7,793 nucleotides of DNA, taken from Ignavibacteriaceae bacterium (GTDB taxonomy: Bacteria > Bacteroidota > Ignavibacteria > Ignavibacteriales > Ignavibacteriaceae). Under the pieces are notes generated by a model. That model had not been told where the DNA came from, searched no databases, and saw only the letters and a list, made by a program, of their open reading frames with translations. Positions 6,580 to 7,793 of this stretch are shown piece after piece (position 1 is the stretch's first letter; each line of letters starts with the position of its first letter). The stretch lies in contig JAIOIM010000191.1 of NCBI GenBank assembly GCA_019912505.1, positions 1 through 7,793 of the forward strand, written 5' to 3'. The translations under genes and the position numbers were made by a program.

Positions 6580-7473
6580 GTGAAAAGAAAAGATTTTTTA
6601 AAACTGTCAGGTATTCTATTAGGCGGAATGATGATTCCGGCTAAAAATATTTTTGGGCGAAGGCTTTTTCTAAAAGGTAACTTTAAAGAATTGCGAAACG
6701 GCGTAGGAATTTTTTCTGAGAAAGGCGGCACAATTGGCTGGTATATAAATAAAGATGCGGCTGTTATTATTGATTCGCAATTTCCAGAAACAGCTCCTCA
6801 CCTGCTAGAACATATTAAACAAAAACATTACGGCAAAATTGATTTTTTAATAAACACCCATCATCATAACGACCACACCGCCGGAAATATTTATCTAAAA
6901 GATTTTGTGGAAGATATAATTGCTCAGGAAGACTGCGTGAAACTTCAAAAACAAAACGCGGCGGCGGACGCCGAAATTGTAACTGCGAACAAAACATTTT
7001 CAAAAGAATGGAATGAAGATTTACCCGATGGAAAACTAATGCTTTGGCATTCAAATCCGGCACACACACTGGGTGATTCGGTAGTCTTTTTTGAACATGC
7101 AAACATTGCTCACCTAGGCGACCTTGTGTTTAACAAGATTTACCCCTACATGGACTTACCCGGAGGATGCAGCATCAGCGGTTCGGTTAAATATCTTGAA
7201 GAAATAATTGATAAATACGATAACGATACACTTTTTATTTTCGGTCACGGTGCTTCCCCGGGGCAGTTAACCGGAAGTAAAGCAGATGTACTTCATATGA
7301 AAAATTATATGGAGGGCTTGCTCGCATTTGTAGGCAATGCAATAAAATCCCACAAGCAGCCGGATGAGATTGTAAAATCCGGTTACGTTCCGGGTTTTGA
7401 AGATCAAAAATCAACGTGGGAGGGCGCATTTAAAATGAATATTGAGGCGGCATATAAAGAACTAACTTCTTAA
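6580..7473 (+). CDS. exported metallo-beta-lactamase-fold metallo-hydrolase
   Basis: This 297-residue protein has the complete MBL-fold metal-binding set. 'THHHNDHTAG' (93-102) supplies H94, H96, D98 and H99, H162 lies in 'PAHTLGD', D181 in 'HLGDLVFN', and H223 in 'FGHG'. A binuclear zinc or iron hydrolase is therefore expected. The N-terminus 'MKRKDFLKLSG' followed by a hydrophobic, Gly-rich stretch resembles a twin-arginine (Tat) signal with Lys-Arg in place of Arg-Arg, so a folded, metal-loaded enzyme may be exported to the periplasm or anchored in the membrane. Family members include beta-lactamases, lactonases, glyoxalase II and many uncharacterised hydrolases. The sequence does not show which, and a resistance role should not be assumed. 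The start is GTG with a good Shine-Dalgarno sequence. It lies 70 bases after the esterase with no terminator seen between them, so co-transcription is possible. The C-terminus appears complete. Confidence 0.88.
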   Translation: MKRKDFLKLSGILLGGMMIPAKNIFGRRLFLKGNFKELRNGVGIFSEKGGTIGWYINKDAAVIIDSQFPETAPHLLEHIKQKHYGKIDFLINTHHHNDHTAGNIYLKDFVEDIIAQEDCVKLQKQNAAADAEIVTANKTFSKEWNEDLPDGKLMLWHSNPAHTLGDSVVFFEHANIAHLGDLVFNKIYPYMDLPGGCSISGSVKYLEEIIDKYDNDTLFIFGHGASPGQLTGSKADVLHMKNYMEGLLAFVGNAIKSHKQPDEIVKSGYVPGFEDQKSTWEGAFKMNIEAAYKELTS

Positions 7474-7531
7474 AAATTTTTTGTTCATCATAAAAAAAAC
7501 TAAATTTAAACTAAACAAAAATGATAGTGTT

Positions 7532-7741
7532 ATGATTAGTAAAGATTTGCTCGATATCCTATGCTGTCCGGAAACAAAAGCCGATTTAGTGCTTGACGGC
7601 AACACACTCGTTTCGTGCGATAAAAAAACGCGCCGCCGCTACAGAATAGAAGACGATATTCCGATTATGCTTATTGACGAGTCGGAACAGCTTTCCACAG
7701 AAGAATGGACTGAAATAATGAAACGGCATGGGAAAATGTAA
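7532..7741 (+). CDS. Trm112/YcaR-like small protein with reduced cysteine set
   Basis: This 69-residue protein matches the bacterial Trm112-like (YcaR/UPF0434) family: 'LLDILCCPETKADL' near the N-terminus, a short hairpin to 'LVSCDKKTRRRYRIEDDIPIML' in the middle, and a charged helical tail. In the family, 'CPxC' and later cysteines can form a zinc site. In eukaryotes and archaea, Trm112 activates methyltransferases for tRNA, rRNA and release factors; the bacterial role is poorly defined. Here the second cysteine of CPxC is replaced (C12-P-E-T), leaving C11, C12 and C29, so a classical four-cysteine site is absent. I chose the ATG at 7532 because it places the start just before 'LLDIL', as in family members. 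An in-frame TTG at 7481 would add 17 lysine-rich residues without family support. It follows the MBL gene by 58 bases with no clear terminator between, so it may be co-transcribed. Confidence 0.82.
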   Translation: MISKDLLDILCCPETKADLVLDGNTLVSCDKKTRRRYRIEDDIPIMLIDESEQLSTEEWTEIMKRHGKM

Positions 7742-7744
7742 TTC

Positions 7745-7793
7745 ACAATGTACAATTCACAATGTACAATGTACAATGTACAATGTACAATGT
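7745..7793. repeat. heptanucleotide tandem repeat (ACAATGT)n, truncated by window end
   Basis: Seven consecutive 7-base units can be read: ACAATGT (7745-7751), the variant ACAATTC (7752-7758), then five exact ACAATGT units (7759-7793). The array continues to the last base, so its full length is unknown. A weaker GTAATTC (7738-7744) just before it overlaps the stop codon of the Trm112-like gene. Each unit is a near-palindrome (ACA-A-TGT) and each junction makes the perfect palindrome TGTACA, so both strands read almost alike. Such intergenic heptamer arrays resemble the short tandemly repeated repetitive sequences described in cyanobacteria. Confidence 0.93.

Noticed and set aside
7481..7531. 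Extension of the Trm112-like gene to an upstream in-frame TTG
   Set aside because: The added residues are Lys/Asn-rich, encoded by AT-rich spacer-like DNA without a ribosome binding site, and family members begin close to 'LLDIL'.

Overview
The window is AT-rich and looks like a chromosomal segment of a Bacteroidota-like bacterium of the FCB superphylum, most plausibly Ignavibacteria or a close relative. The support is a TonB-dependent receptor with a carboxypeptidase-regulatory-like N-terminal domain, a secreted esterase ending in a type IX secretion (T9SS) type A sorting domain with the typical 'QNYPNPFN' opening, and mostly weak or absent Shine-Dalgarno sequences. The lineage is inferred from protein style, not from a marker gene.

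Layout: 1-131 is an AT-rich leader with a possible Bacteroidota-type -7 element. 132-2408 (+) encodes an outer-membrane TonB-dependent receptor. A short convergent gap follows. On the minus strand, 3865 to 2459, lies a two-gene operon: a small 2x[4Fe-4S] ferredoxin, then, 3 bases on, an FAD-dependent geranylgeranyl reductase (GGR) family enzyme. A 244-base divergent region separates it from 4110-4940 (+), an unrecognised membrane protein with one N-terminal and four C-terminal membrane segments around an extracytoplasmic domain. A strong intrinsic terminator (4958-4990) closes that gene. Then on the plus strand come a T9SS-exported Fes/EsD-type esterase (5064-6509), an exported metallo-beta-lactamase-fold hydrolase with a GTG start (6580-7473) and a small Trm112/YcaR-like protein (7532-7741). 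From that protein's stop codon to the window edge runs a heptanucleotide tandem repeat, ACAATGT.

How the genes fit together: the ferredoxin and GGR almost certainly work as a redox pair, with ferredoxin supplying low-potential electrons to saturate isoprenoid double bonds (menaquinone tail, polyprenyl lipid or ether lipid; no photosynthesis gene is visible). The receptor, esterase and MBL hydrolase are cell-envelope or exported proteins, but nothing in the sequence ties them into one pathway. No RNA gene, CRISPR array, insertion sequence or phage gene was seen. The best leads are the archaeal-style GGR-ferredoxin pair, the unassigned membrane protein next to it, the Trm112-like protein lacking part of its expected cysteine set, and the heptamer array.
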